DNA of 64,000 nt from Spirochaetia bacterium UBA5763 (GTDB lineage Bacteria; Spirochaetota; UBA4802; UBA5550). The notes under the pieces were generated by a model. It was not told the origin of the DNA and made no database searches. It saw nothing but the letters and a program-made list of their open reading frames with translations. The stretch lies in the NCBI GenBank assembly GCA_002418835.1, contig DIEX01000031.1:41217-105216 (forward strand), written 5' to 3'. This document shows positions 7,671 to 17,244 of the stretch, piece by piece (position 1 is the stretch's first letter; each line of letters begins with the position of its first letter). Position numbers and translations under genes: made by a program.

Positions 7671-9050
7671 TTACAGTAGCTTCCCTCCAAGAAGCATCTG
7701 CGCTATGCTGAAGTAGAGAATTAGCCCTGTGACGTCGACTATGGTTGCCACAAATGGCGCTGAGGATGTCGCAGGGTCCAGTTTAAGCCTCTTCAATAAA
7801 AGAGGGAGCATGGAGCCTGAAAGAGTTCCCCACATAACAACACCTATAAGAGAGAACATAACAACAAATCCGATACTGAGCCAGTATGGCCCGTAGATGC
7901 CGCTTATAGACTGCCACAGCCATATTCTTATAAAACCTATACTCCCCAGTATAAAACCGAGGATAAAACCGGAGACGAGTTCCCTCTTCATTATCTTCCA
8001 CCAGTCACTGAACCCGAACTCCTTAAGTGCAAGTCCCCGGATAATAAGTGATGTTGCCTGAGAGCCTGAGTTACCTCCGCTTGAGATAATAAGGGGAACA
8101 AAGAGAGCGAGTACAACTGCTTTGGAAATGTCCCCTTCAAAGTGGCTCATTGCAGATGCAGTGAGCATCTCCCCGAAAAAGAGGACTATAAGCCATATCG
8201 CCCTCTTTCTGATGAGGTCAAACACCGATGTCTGCATGTATGAGTCATCAAGGGCCTCGATACCCCCTATCTTGTGGATGTCCTCTGTTGTCTCCTCTTC
8301 AGCAACTTCGAGTATGTCATCTATGGTGACTATACCGATGAGGCAGCCGTCATTGTCAATAACGGGAAGCGCGTAGCAGTCATACTTTCTGAAAATATCA
8401 ACAGCGATCTCCTGGTCGTCCGTTGCATTCAGTGAAGAGAATTTATAGTCCATCAGTTTTGCTATCTGCTTTTGCGGAGGTGAGAGGAGTATCTGCCTGA
8501 TCGTCAGATCGTCCACAAGTTTGCCGTCTTCATCTATTACATATATTACATCAAGGGTTTCACTGTCTTTACCGTATTTTCTGATCTTTTCAAGGACATC
8601 TTCAATTGTTACATCCTCTTTCACAGAGATATACTCCGGAGTCATGAGCCGCCCGACGCTCTCTTCCGGGTAACCCAGAAGAGTTTTTGCAATATCCCGC
8701 TCCTCCTTTGAAAGTAGCGAAAGCATATTCTTTACAACAGAATGGGGGAGCTCTTCAAAAAGTGATGTACGGTCATCAGGGGATAGGTCGTTAATAATTG
8801 CCGCTATCTCCTTATTCCCCATGGATTCAAGGATTGTCTTCTGAGACTCAACAGAGAGGTATTCAAATACAGGTGTTGTCAGTTTTTTCGGGAGAAATCT
8901 GAAAACTACAAACTGGGTGGCTTCAGGAAGGTCCGATATAAGCTCTGCAAGGTCAGCAGGGTGCCATTCGCTCATTATCTCTTTCAGAGTTCTGAAATCT
9001 TTTGCTTCAATAAGTTCAAGTATTTCAGGGAGTAAAAGATTTCCAAACAT
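7671..9050 (-). CDS. mgtE: Magnesium transporter MgtE
   Basis: A 459-residue inner-membrane Mg2+ channel/transporter. Order: N-terminal MgtE superhelical domain (about 1-130, LPEILELIEAKDF and ADLAELISDLP), a CBS pair (about 135-255, including VIDEDGKLVDDLTIRQILL and PVIDNDGCLIGIVTIDDIL), then five transmembrane helices (about 285-459) with the family segment SSGGNSGSQATSLIIRGLAL. CBS domains sense cytosolic Mg2+ in this family. GGAGGGG precedes the ATG. I see no M-box riboswitch in the roughly 200 bp upstream. Confidence 0.95.
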   Translation of the reverse strand: MFGNLLLPEILELIEAKDFRTLKEIMSEWHPADLAELISDLPEATQFVVFRFLPKKLTTPVFEYLSVESQKTILESMGNKEIAAIINDLSPDDRTSLFEELPHSVVKNMLSLLSKEERDIAKTLLGYPEESVGRLMTPEYISVKEDVTIEDVLEKIRKYGKDSETLDVIYVIDEDGKLVDDLTIRQILLSPPQKQIAKLMDYKFSSLNATDDQEIAVDIFRKYDCYALPVIDNDGCLIGIVTIDDILEVAEEETTEDIHKIGGIEALDDSYMQTSVFDLIRKRAIWLIVLFFGEMLTASAMSHFEGDISKAVVLALFVPLIISSGGNSGSQATSLIIRGLALKEFGFSDWWKIMKRELVSGFILGFILGSIGFIRIWLWQSISGIYGPYWLSIGFVVMFSLIGVVMWGTLSGSMLPLLLKRLKLDPATSSAPFVATIVDVTGLILYFSIAQMLLGGKLL

Positions 9051-9260
9051 ACAGCCCCTCCGGAATATAGAAAACAGCGGACAATAACAACATCATGTTT
9101 TATCAGCATAGAAAGCAAGGATATTATTTCTGCTGCTGAAACTTTATTATTCTTCATCTGTTCTGATCTAAAAATAAATGTCAGCAGGCGGTGTAAATCA
9201 AAATATTTTTGTTGTGATTACTATGGCGGTTAACGGAATGAATAGAGCAATGGTATAAAC

Positions 9261-9298
9261 AAAAAAAGGCTCTATGCCTATGCATAATGAGCCTTTTC
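9261..9298 (-). terminator. Rho-independent terminator
   Basis: Stem AAAAGGCTC/GAGCCTTTT with a loop of about 16 nt, followed on the minus strand by a T-run. It lies about 48 bp beyond the stop of the small cysteine protein gene and supports that gene being expressed. Confidence 0.75.
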
Positions 9299-9345
9299 TG
9301 CATCAGATTATGGAAGCGGGATTAAACCCGTCCATAAAAAAATAG

Positions 9346-9519
9346 TCAGCTGACTTTTCTTTTGTCTGCTTTCATTGAACATCCGACAACGTATACTGCA
9401 CTCCCTTCACCCTGCGAGGTTACGTGCTGCTGGTTCTGTTTCCAGTACTTGCATATTACAAAACCGTGCTTGTAGCTCACATGGTTGGGGCATTTTAAAC
9501 ATGTTTCAAGCTTAGTCAC
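9346..9519 (-). CDS. Small cysteine protein, 57 residues, GTG start
   Basis: A short frame starting at GTG after a GGAG site 5-6 nt upstream and ending in TGA. The product begins (V/M)TKLETCLKCPNHVSYKHG and has four cysteines spaced C-x2-C-x12-C-x23-C, with a basic tail (KADKRKVS). This suggests a zinc-binding or iron-sulphur mini-protein. A terminator follows it and a free intergenic region precedes it, both consistent with a real gene. No named family is recognised. Confidence 0.6.
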   Translation of the reverse strand: MTKLETCLKCPNHVSYKHGFVICKYWKQNQQHVTSQGEGSAVYVVGCSMKADKRKVS

Positions 9520-9753
9520 ATTTTTTCTCCGTCAGGATTTTTTTTATTTATACGGGGATATTAAAGATATCTCCTCTGACTGTATTATGTCCTCAAAATA
9601 CATTTTTTTTGTCAAGAAAAGAAAAACAAAAAAAATCCGTTCAGGCGGAAAGGGAAAAGTGATTATTCACTGAATCATGAGTTATATAGAATAGTTATTA
9701 TATATTGCAATTCGTAAAAATTATCAAAAATTTTGCTAAAATCGTGAAAAATA

Positions 9754-9782
9754 TTGACTTTTATTGATTAATCGTTTATAAG
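9754..9782 (+). promoter_or_regulatory. Sigma-70-like promoter for panB
   Basis: TTGACT, a 17-bp spacer and TATAAG in a very AT-rich stretch, 28 bp before the panB start and ahead of its GCGGAGG ribosome site. Confidence 0.6.
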
Positions 9783-9809
9783 GATTAATATTATTGCGGA
9801 GGTAATTCT

Positions 9810-10634
9810 ATGAGCACAATGACCAATACAAAAACAAAGGCATTTACAATAAACGATTTCAGAACAAGGAAGGAGCAGGGTATCCCCATCACAATGGTTA
9901 CCTGCTATGAATATTCATTAGCCCGCATAGTTGATGAGACACCGATGGATACAATTCTGGTTGGTGATTCTCTCGGCAATGTTATTGCAGGGTACGAGAC
10001 AACCATCCCTGTAACTGTTGAGCAGATGATCTATCATGCGGAAATTGTAAAGCGTGGTGCTCCATCCAAGTTTGTTGTAATTGACATGCCTTTTATGAGC
10101 TATCATGTCTCTGTGGAAGAATCACTCCGTAATGCAGGTGAGATGATGAAGAAGACCGGTGTTAACGCAGTGAAGCTTGAAGGGGGTAAGGATTTCTGCC
10201 CCGTTGTAAAGGCTCTCACTGCCGCATCAATCCCGGTTATGGGCCACCTGGGTCTCACTCCGCAGTCTGTGCATAAACTCGGAGGCTATTCCGTTCAGGG
10301 GCGCGAAGAGGATAAGAGGAAGCAGCTTATTGAGGATGCAATTGCAATACAGGAGGCGGGGGCATTTTCTCTGGTGCTGGAGAAAGTTCCGGCTTCGCTT
10401 GCAACTGAAATTTCGAAGCAGCTTTCAATTCCAACAATCGGTATAGGTGCAGGTAACGGATGCGATGGTCAGGTGTTGGTAATAAATGACCTGTTGGGCA
10501 TGGACCAGGGGTTCCATCCTAAATTTGTGAAGAAGTATGCTGACCTGTACACGATTTCAAAAAATGCACTTGAATCTTACGACAGCGAAGTGAAGGGTAG
10601 GAGTTTCCCTGACAAGGAACACTCTTACGAGTAG
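9810..10634 (+). CDS. panB: 3-methyl-2-oxobutanoate hydroxymethyltransferase
   Basis: A 274-residue TIM-barrel enzyme that adds a hydroxymethyl group from methylene-tetrahydrofolate to 2-oxoisovalerate, the first committed step of pantothenate and hence CoA synthesis. Visible marks: VTCYEYSLARI, ILVGDSLGNVIAGYETTIPV, DMPFMSYHVS, VKLEGG, MGHLGLTPQSVHKLGGY, and IPTIGIGAGNGCDGQVLV. An GCGGAGG site precedes the ATG. An Lrp/AsnC gene follows after 9 bp. panC and panD are not in the window. Confidence 0.95.
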   Translation: MSTMTNTKTKAFTINDFRTRKEQGIPITMVTCYEYSLARIVDETPMDTILVGDSLGNVIAGYETTIPVTVEQMIYHAEIVKRGAPSKFVVIDMPFMSYHVSVEESLRNAGEMMKKTGVNAVKLEGGKDFCPVVKALTAASIPVMGHLGLTPQSVHKLGGYSVQGREEDKRKQLIEDAIAIQEAGAFSLVLEKVPASLATEISKQLSIPTIGIGAGNGCDGQVLVINDLLGMDQGFHPKFVKKYADLYTISKNALESYDSEVKGRSFPDKEHSYE

Positions 10635-10643
10635 GGTGAAACT

Positions 10644-11111
10644 GTGTCTGAGAAGCGCAACATAGATGAACTGGATTCGAATATAATCGCCATTCTTCAG
10701 AAGGACGGGAGGACCAGCAACACGGATATAGCGAAACTTCTGGATGTTTCTGAAGCCACAATCCGCGGCAGGGTCAAACGGCTTACAGAGGATGAGATTA
10801 TACAGATCGTTGCTGTAAGCAATCCCCTGAAGTTAGGCTTTGAAATTACAGGTGACCTGTACATCACTGTTGACATGAAGAAGATGGATCATGTCATCAG
10901 TGAACTCCGGCAGTTCCGGGAGCTCTGGTATATTGTTGCTACAACAGGGCGCTTCAATATCAATGCGGAGTTTGTTGTGCGGGACCTTGAAGCGCTGAAC
11001 GACCTTGTGTACAGCAGGCTAAGTCATATTGACGGTATTGAGCAGATTGAAACATCGGTTATAATGAAGTATATCAAGCGGAGATACGACTTCGGTACTC
11101 CGCTTGAATAA
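10644..11111 (+). CDS. Lrp/AsnC-family transcriptional regulator
   Basis: A 155-residue regulator with a GTG start. Residues about 5-60 are an AsnC-type winged helix (LDSNIIAILQKDGRTSNTDIAKLLDVSEATIRGRVKRL) and residues about 70-150 an AsnC/Lrp RAM ligand-binding domain (ETSVIMKYIKRRYDFG at the end). Family members sense amino acids or keto acids. Being joined to panB, it may respond to a branched-chain keto acid or amino acid (inference). Confidence 0.88.
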   Translation: MSEKRNIDELDSNIIAILQKDGRTSNTDIAKLLDVSEATIRGRVKRLTEDEIIQIVAVSNPLKLGFEITGDLYITVDMKKMDHVISELRQFRELWYIVATTGRFNINAEFVVRDLEALNDLVYSRLSHIDGIEQIETSVIMKYIKRRYDFGTPLE

Positions 11112-11113
11112 AT

Positions 11114-12007
11114 TTATTTTTTTTCCAGATGTGAATCTATCAGTTTATCCTTCTTTTTCCAGATTCCGTTAAGCCATTCATTGAATTCCGCCTGGAACTT
11201 TTTATCGTCTATATCAGCATTAACGAATTTATCTGGAATCAGCATTGTCTCAACAAATACATCAATTTTCCGTATTCTTCCGCACAAAAAATCCCACATG
11301 GTTCCTGCACCTTCGGGGTAGACAATTGTCATGTTCAGGAGTTTATGAATTTTATCACCCATGGCTGATATGGTGAAGGAGATCCCACCTGCTTTAGGTT
11401 TGAGAAGATGTTTATATGGTGATTTCTGCGCGTCATGTTTAGCTTGTGTGAATCTTGTACCTTCAGGAAAGGTCATGACTGTAACATAATCAGTCTTGAA
11501 TTTTTCGCAGGCTTTCCGGGTGATCTCAATATCTTTACCTTTCAGCGAGGGATTCTTCGCTACCTCCTCTTTCGTATAACGCTTCATAAACGGAAAATCA
11601 AGAGCCCACCATGCCAGACCCATTATTGGAACCCATATAAGCTCTTTTTTGAGAAAAAATTTTATATAAGGAATTTTACCGTAAAGGACTTTCTGGAGTA
11701 TAATTATATCAACCCATGACTGGTGGTTTGATATTACAAGGTACCAGTCGTTTTTGTTGAGCTTTTCAGTTCCCTGAATGTTCCATTCAACAGGGAAAGC
11801 AAGATGAATCACGTATGAATTTAAAAATACCCAGTTATTCGCCACTCTTACAAGAATCTTTCCTGTGAGTCTGCGCCACCATGCGAAAGGTATGATGAAC
11901 TTAATTAAAGCAAGGGGAAAGAGCTGTATAGCACAGAATATAGTATTAATCACAAGCAGTGTAAGCATAAAAACTGCGGTGAATCTTGGAGGGAGGTATC
12001 GGTGCAT
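11114..12007 (-). CDS. PlsC/YihG-like 1-acyl-glycerol-3-phosphate acyltransferase
   Basis: A 297-residue membrane-anchored acyltransferase. An N-terminal hydrophobic segment (AVFMLTLLVINTIFCAIQLF) is followed by the catalytic motif NHQSWVD (about residue 93) and the substrate motif FPEGTRFT (about residue 180). This layout fits the LPLAT family, closest in shape to YihG-like lysophospholipid acyltransferases. It would acylate lysophosphatidate or a lysophospholipid at the inner membrane. It ends 2 bp from the convergent Lrp-type gene. Confidence 0.85.
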   Translation of the reverse strand: MHRYLPPRFTAVFMLTLLVINTIFCAIQLFPLALIKFIIPFAWWRRLTGKILVRVANNWVFLNSYVIHLAFPVEWNIQGTEKLNKNDWYLVISNHQSWVDIIILQKVLYGKIPYIKFFLKKELIWVPIMGLAWWALDFPFMKRYTKEEVAKNPSLKGKDIEITRKACEKFKTDYVTVMTFPEGTRFTQAKHDAQKSPYKHLLKPKAGGISFTISAMGDKIHKLLNMTIVYPEGAGTMWDFLCGRIRKIDVFVETMLIPDKFVNADIDDKKFQAEFNEWLNGIWKKKDKLIDSHLEKK

Positions 12008-12147
12008 TTAAGTTATTCTCTCTGTTTAGTATATTTATGTATTAAAGACTAAGTAAAAGGACATCAGTCAGGTGATAAAAGTTGCAATTTTTTATTTGAT
12101 CCGGAAAATATATTATAGGTGTTTACGATTGATTCAGTACCATCTTT

Positions 12148-12260
12148 GTCATTCCTGCGAAGGCAGGAATCTCATAGGATTTTTTTATGAGATACCGGCA
12201 TTCTACCCCAAGGTTACTTCTTCGCAACGCTCAGGGCGCGCACGCTACAGCCAGAATGAC
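12148..12260. repeat. Interspersed GTCATTC...GAATGAC inverted-repeat element
   Basis: Begins GTCATTCCTGCGAAGGCAGG and ends CCAGAATGAC, with an internal ATACCGGCATTCT half. It is one of several related elements between genes in this window, probably a non-coding MITE/REP-like element. Confidence 0.65.
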
Positions 12261-12291
12261 AAATTGAGTAATAATTCAATAGTATCTATTA

Positions 12292-14457
12292 TTAATTACT
12301 CAGAAAATAGAGCCTGCACACTTCAAGTGTTTCGTAATCAACTGCTCCTCCTAACTCAAGAAAAACAGGTTTCAGATACTCTGTACTGTGCTTTTCAAAG
12401 GCCGCTGTTATTGCCTGAAGTAAATCTTCATTATCCGGGAGCAGTGAACGTAAACCGTCTGGTTTAAATGTGTATCCATCCTGCGCATATTTAAGCAGGT
12501 TGGATAAAACTGTTTTAAGTGTTATACCTTCATTCTCTACCAGTTCAGAGGCAGAAATGCCGGAGTTGTACATCTCACCGATCTGTATATGTCTTGGTGT
12601 TTTGAGGTATTCCCGTGGTTTTTGCTCAACCGGTTCAATCCTCTCTTCTGTAATATCTTTGCCTGAACAGTATTCCCGCACAACAGCGATGATCTCATCT
12701 CCATATTTCTGAAGTTTGTTGTTTCCTATACCATGTATCTGAATAAGGGATTCGTGACTCTGCGGGTAAGCTGAGGCTATTGCCATGAGAGTTTTGTCTG
12801 AAAGAATTATATAGGGCGGAACATTCTCCTCTGCCGCGAGTTCTTTTCTCTTTTCACGGAGCAGTTCAAAAAGTTCGATGTCATAATCATTTCCGGCAGA
12901 GGTTTTCCCTTCCGGTTTGCTTTCAAGGAGAGCACCGGTAATTTTCTCTTCACCTTTCATTACACGGTATCCTTTATCCGTGATTTTCAGTTCACCGAAA
13001 CTTTCCATATCCTGTAAGAGGAGTCCGTTCCTGATAAACTGGCGCCCTAAATTCTGCCATGAACTTTTTGAAATATCTTTACCGATGCCATAAGTTGAAA
13101 GATTGTTATGCTGAAAATCATCAATTTTCTTCGACTTTGAGCCGCGCAGAATATCGATGATGTGCCCTGCGCCGAATCTCTCCCCTGTGCGTTTTACGCA
13201 CGAAAGAAACATCTGCGCCTGAATAGTAATATCATCATTCATTGCAGGGGGTGAAATGCAGTTATCGCACATCCCGCAGTTCGCGGAACTGTACTCCTCC
13301 CCGAAATATGATATAAGTGGTATACGCCTGCATGTGGTTGAATCCGCGTAATCCACCATGGCGGTGAGCTGCATCTCTGCCGCTCTCCTTTCTGTTTCAT
13401 CTGTTTTCTCTTTTATGAAAAATCTGATTTTATGTACATCAGAGTAACTGTAAAGGAGTAAGCATGTGGAGTTAACTCCGTCACGGCCGGCTCGCCCGGT
13501 TTCCTGGTAGTATGCCTCTATACTTTTAGGGAGGTCGAAATGAATTACAAAACGTACATTTGTTTTATGTATCCCCATACCGAAGGCAATTGTTGCAACT
13601 ATTATCTGCACTTTATCTTTGAGAAAGAGATCCTGGTTTTTACGCCTCTCTTGATCTGACAGTCCTGCATGATATGGTTTCACGGAGTAACCATGTTTTT
13701 TGAGGCTGAGATAAAGTCTGTCAACACTGTCCCTGGAGAAAGCGTAAATTATTCCAGATTCATTCTGATGCTCCTGCAGAAAATCAAGAGTCTGCTTAAG
13801 GGGATTGTTTTTTTGTGTTACACGATAGAGGAGGTTCCCCCTGTTGAAGCTTGCTATAAATGTGGATGAAGCTTTGAGTTCAAGGCTTTTTCTTATATCA
13901 TCACGGACTCTCTCTGTTGCGGTTGCTGTAAGAGCTATACATACTGCACCGGGGAATCTCTTCCGCACCTGCGCGATCATCCGATACTCCGGCCTGAAAT
14001 CGTGGCCCCATTCCGAGATGCAGTGCGCCTCATCAATGGCAAAACAGTCAACCTGTGCCGATGTGAGGAGAGAGAGTATTTCATTCTTCAGAAGAGTTTC
14101 AGGCGCCACGTACAGGAGTTTTGCTTTTTTATTTCTGATAAGATTCATGTTCTCAGTATATTCATCTCTCTCCAGTGAACTGTTAAGCAGAATTGCCTCA
14201 ATGCCAAGCTGTTTCATCTGGTCAACCTGGTCTTTCATGAGAGAGATCAGCGGAGATACAACCACGGTAAGCCCGTCAAATATAAGTGATGGAACCTGGT
14301 AGCATATCGATTTCCCTCCACCTGTGGGCATAATTACAAGTGCATCTTTTTTCTTGAGTACAGATGTAATTATATCCTCCTGAAGAGGGCGGAAGGTGTC
14401 GTATCCGAAAATGTTTTTTAATATTGCCGATGCCCGGTTTTGAATATCATTCTGCAT
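12292..14457 (-). CDS. recQ: ATP-dependent DNA helicase RecQ
   Basis: A 721-residue RecQ helicase. Helicase domain: FRPLQEDIITSVL, Walker A MPTGGGKSICYQVP, DEAH (FAIDEAHCISEWGHDFRPEY), then motif VI (YYQETGRAGRDG). A zinc cysteine set follows (CRRIPL, CGMCDNC), then RQC winged helix, and an HRDC domain (about 525-600, LIQIHGIGNNKLQKYGDEI). The extra C-terminal about 110 residues look like a helix-turn-helix tail (IQIGEMYNSGISASELVENE). I chose ATG at 14457 because AAGGAG lies directly before it; the longer frame would start at TTG upstream of that site. Confidence 0.95.
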   Translation of the reverse strand: MQNDIQNRASAILKNIFGYDTFRPLQEDIITSVLKKKDALVIMPTGGGKSICYQVPSLIFDGLTVVVSPLISLMKDQVDQMKQLGIEAILLNSSLERDEYTENMNLIRNKKAKLLYVAPETLLKNEILSLLTSAQVDCFAIDEAHCISEWGHDFRPEYRMIAQVRKRFPGAVCIALTATATERVRDDIRKSLELKASSTFIASFNRGNLLYRVTQKNNPLKQTLDFLQEHQNESGIIYAFSRDSVDRLYLSLKKHGYSVKPYHAGLSDQERRKNQDLFLKDKVQIIVATIAFGMGIHKTNVRFVIHFDLPKSIEAYYQETGRAGRDGVNSTCLLLYSYSDVHKIRFFIKEKTDETERRAAEMQLTAMVDYADSTTCRRIPLISYFGEEYSSANCGMCDNCISPPAMNDDITIQAQMFLSCVKRTGERFGAGHIIDILRGSKSKKIDDFQHNNLSTYGIGKDISKSSWQNLGRQFIRNGLLLQDMESFGELKITDKGYRVMKGEEKITGALLESKPEGKTSAGNDYDIELFELLREKRKELAAEENVPPYIILSDKTLMAIASAYPQSHESLIQIHGIGNNKLQKYGDEIIAVVREYCSGKDITEERIEPVEQKPREYLKTPRHIQIGEMYNSGISASELVENEGITLKTVLSNLLKYAQDGYTFKPDGLRSLLPDNEDLLQAITAAFEKHSTEYLKPVFLELGGAVDYETLEVCRLYFLSN

Positions 14458-14582
14458 TATGGTCTCCTTATACAAGAGTTACAAAGACAGAACGATCCTG
14501 TTTTGTGAGAGATTAAATTTTTTTTCTGTGGAATTATATTTTTTTGAAAGATCAACTGGGTCCTGAGCCTTTCTGTATATCG

Positions 14583-15536
14583 TTATTCAACTGCATCTTT
14601 CATCTCAAGAGCGCTGAAAACAGATGAATAATCACCGTTGGGGTTCCATGCAACCCATCCGCGCGCATCTGTCTCTTCAACAGCTTTGATCTGAAGCTGA
14701 ACATATTTATCGAGTTTGACTTTTGCATGCTGAATGTTGTACGGGAATGCCTGGATATACGGCTGTACTGCTACTTTACCTTTTTCAACGCGATTGAGCC
14801 CCTTCAGGGTTCCCTCTTTTACAGTCTCGCCGGGAGCTGACATCCTTTGTTTATCACCTGTATAGTGACTGGGGTAGAGCATGGGGTAGATCGCATCCAT
14901 GTATGGAGCGAAGACTTCAACTTTCTGGCCGATGTAGTCATTCTGATTATATACAATCCTGCCGAAGAGGTCCGCAGAGAGTTTAACTTTTTTCGCGTCT
15001 GTTATCTTTTTAAAATCAGCAAGAAGCGTTTCAATAAAAGCATATTTCTTTTTTAGAGGGTAGGGTGCGCCGCCGTCAGCAAACCTTATGTAATCCAGCT
15101 GGATTTCATTAAATCCGGCATCAGCAGATTCAGCAGCAAGTTTGTGGAGAGCATCTATCTGTGATTGCGGAACAGGGAGCTTTGTTATGCCGTCCTGGAA
15201 GCAGACCATCCTTGCTGTAATGAAGATATTTTCGCTTTTAAGATAGTCTATGACTTTGCTGTTTACTTTGAAATTTGTACTCCCGTAAGAGTGAACATCC
15301 ATTACAAGCATGTTGATTCCAAGGGGCTTCCCTTTTTCAATAAGCTGTTTCATGAATTCAAGGCTGCGCCCTTTATGGTTGGGAATATAGAGCGCCCTCA
15401 TGACATTTTTGGAACTGCCGGATTTATCTGCTGCAAATGCTGCTTTATCATGAAAAAAACCGGGAAAAACGGTAAGCATCAGAATCAGAATAAAGATGAT
15501 GTAATATTTCCCGGAGGATATCTTTTTACTTTTCAT
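14583..15536 (-). CDS. DUF4015-type putative glycoside hydrolase, exported
   Basis: A 317-residue protein with a signal peptide (YYIIFILILMLTVFPGFF...AFAADK). The rest looks like a TIM barrel of the DUF4015 family: ALYIPNHKGRS, GINMLVMDVHS, ADAGFNEIQLDYIRFADGG, and later DAIYPMLYPSHYTG and GWVAWNPNG. Related proteins are grouped with glycoside hydrolases because of the D-Y-I-R-F strand. The substrate is unknown, possibly an envelope or extracellular polysaccharide. Confidence 0.75.
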   Translation of the reverse strand: MKSKKISSGKYYIIFILILMLTVFPGFFHDKAAFAADKSGSSKNVMRALYIPNHKGRSLEFMKQLIEKGKPLGINMLVMDVHSYGSTNFKVNSKVIDYLKSENIFITARMVCFQDGITKLPVPQSQIDALHKLAAESADAGFNEIQLDYIRFADGGAPYPLKKKYAFIETLLADFKKITDAKKVKLSADLFGRIVYNQNDYIGQKVEVFAPYMDAIYPMLYPSHYTGDKQRMSAPGETVKEGTLKGLNRVEKGKVAVQPYIQAFPYNIQHAKVKLDKYVQLQIKAVEETDARGWVAWNPNGDYSSVFSALEMKDAVE

Positions 15537-15680
15537 TATAATATTGCCTGTTATGGGATCACTGAATCAATTATTATGTTCATTATTCAGGGGCTTATTG
15601 TGTGTCAACAAATAGATCTGTATGTTGAGTAAAAATCATACACTGATTCAGGGTATTAAAATATTTTAGTTTTATTAATA

Positions 15681-15722
15681 AAAAAAACGCTGTATCATCA
15701 GTAACCATGTGATGATACAGCG
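15681..15722 (-). terminator. Rho-independent terminator after the CoA-transferase
   Basis: Stem CGCTGTATCATCA with its full complement and a loop of about 9 nt, followed on the minus strand by a run of eight T. It lies 54 bp past the CoA-transferase stop. Confidence 0.88.
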
Positions 15723-15775
15723 CCACTAAGAATGAGTATTCAGTGATTATATGAAAACGGCAAACTTAAGCATTA

Positions 15776-17164
15776 TCAGTTAATTCTGTTGGACTTTCTC
15801 CAGATGTTCATCTTCTCCGCCTCTTTTACAAGCTCATCCCTGAAATCGGGGTGTGCAAGGTTGATGAGGCTTTCAGCCCTTGCCCATAGTGACAGACCCT
15901 TGATGTTCACAACTCCAAACTCAGTGGCTATTGTGCTTGTTACAGACCTGGGGATTGTTACAACTGCTCCCTGGGCCAGGGCCGGTTTGATCTTTGAGTG
16001 CAGTTTCCCCTCTTTATCTCTGAATGTTGACGGTAGGCAGAGCACCGCTGTTCCCCCTTTTGATTCATAAGAGCCCCATGTAAAACTCAGTGCTCCGCCT
16101 GTGCCTGAATACTGTGTCTGCCCTATAGTTTCAGATGCAGCCTGTCCTATGAGGTCAACTTCCAGTGTCGCGTTAATAGAGAACATGTTATCCTCGGCTT
16201 TGACGTTTGAGTATTCTGTAACATACTCGCCGTTATATGACGCCATAAGAGGATTTTTATTCATGAAGTCCATGGTCTCTTTTGTGCAGAGAGTGAAGGT
16301 GAATACACTCTTTCCGATATCTTTTCTTTTTTTATTATTAGTAATTTTCCCGCTCATGTACATGTCGTAGAACGCATCGCAGAACATTTCGCTGTGCACT
16401 CCCAGGTCTTTCAGGTCTGATTGAGCTATCATTTTCCCTATTGCGTTAGGGACTCCCCCTATACCGAGTTGAAGGCATGCGCCGTCTCTGATGAGCGGGA
16501 TGATGTTCTGTGCGATCCTGACTTCCTCTTCAGATGCTTCAATGTGCGGCATGCAGAACATCTCAGGATTTGTCCCTTCGATGATATAATCTATCTCCTC
16601 AATATTCATGTGTTCTTCAGCTCCGCCATAGACTACAGGAAAATTTGTGTTCACTTCAACAATTCTGATTGGCGAATTCAGCATGTCGCGGCGTGTCAGT
16701 GAATTTGAAATACCGAAGTTGAAGTTTCCGAAACTGTCCATGGGTGCACACTGTATTACAGCAACATCTCTTCCGAGACAATTGTGCCAGAGGGGCTCTG
16801 TTCTTGTTTTGCATACATCCTGGAACTGAAGAGGGGCAAAAGCTGTAACACCTTTAGATGCAAGCATCCTTTCAATGGGGCCGTACCATGATGTGTTATA
16901 CCTGAAGTCCCCCTTGTCCGCGTTTTCCGCCATCTTAAGCAGTACCTGGGGAACAGGGAGAATTGTCCCCACTATAGATGTATCCAGTTTTGTTATTTCT
17001 CCTGCTGCGATTCTGTTGGCCAGTGCTATATCAAAAGCAATAGGTTTTGTGTGGAAACATCCGTATGATACCCTGTCTCCGTTTTTTACAAGCTCAGCTC
17101 CCTTTTCAGCAGTGATAAGTTTGTTTCTGTATTTTGTAACTAAATTAGATGTTGTATAATTCAT
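15776..17164 (-). CDS. Acetyl-CoA hydrolase/transferase family CoA-transferase
   Basis: A 462-residue family I-like CoA-transferase of the acetyl-CoA hydrolase / 4-hydroxybutyrate CoA-transferase group. Marks: FHTKPIAF, QCAPMDSFGNFNFG, the CoA-binding QLGIGGVPNAIG, and the catalytic glutamate in GVHSEMFCD. The C-terminal domain has the typical YSGTGGALSFTWG. It likely moves CoA between acetate and a short-chain acid in anaerobic acyl-CoA metabolism. A GGAGGAAG site precedes the ATG, and a membrane AraC regulator is divergent to it. Confidence 0.9.
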   Translation of the reverse strand: MNYTTSNLVTKYRNKLITAEKGAELVKNGDRVSYGCFHTKPIAFDIALANRIAAGEITKLDTSIVGTILPVPQVLLKMAENADKGDFRYNTSWYGPIERMLASKGVTAFAPLQFQDVCKTRTEPLWHNCLGRDVAVIQCAPMDSFGNFNFGISNSLTRRDMLNSPIRIVEVNTNFPVVYGGAEEHMNIEEIDYIIEGTNPEMFCMPHIEASEEEVRIAQNIIPLIRDGACLQLGIGGVPNAIGKMIAQSDLKDLGVHSEMFCDAFYDMYMSGKITNNKKRKDIGKSVFTFTLCTKETMDFMNKNPLMASYNGEYVTEYSNVKAEDNMFSINATLEVDLIGQAASETIGQTQYSGTGGALSFTWGSYESKGGTAVLCLPSTFRDKEGKLHSKIKPALAQGAVVTIPRSVTSTIATEFGVVNIKGLSLWARAESLINLAHPDFRDELVKEAEKMNIWRKSNRIN

Positions 17165-17244
17165 AAATCGGCTTCCTCCGGTGCTCTCTTTGTTTTACCG
17201 GAAGTATAGACGGTTTATACAAAATGTCTCGCTAATATATATTC

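Noticed and set aside
9051..9260. Possible M-box magnesium riboswitch upstream of mgtE
   Set aside because: I could not find the conserved M-box motifs or a matching terminator in this leader.
9485..9673. Plus-strand frame of about 60 codons before panB
   Set aside because: Antisense to the small cysteine gene, low complexity in its second half and no ribosome site.
12072..12467. Open frame on the plus strand across the recQ 3' end
   Set aside because: It runs through an interspersed repeat and antisense to recQ; no ribosome site or family signal.
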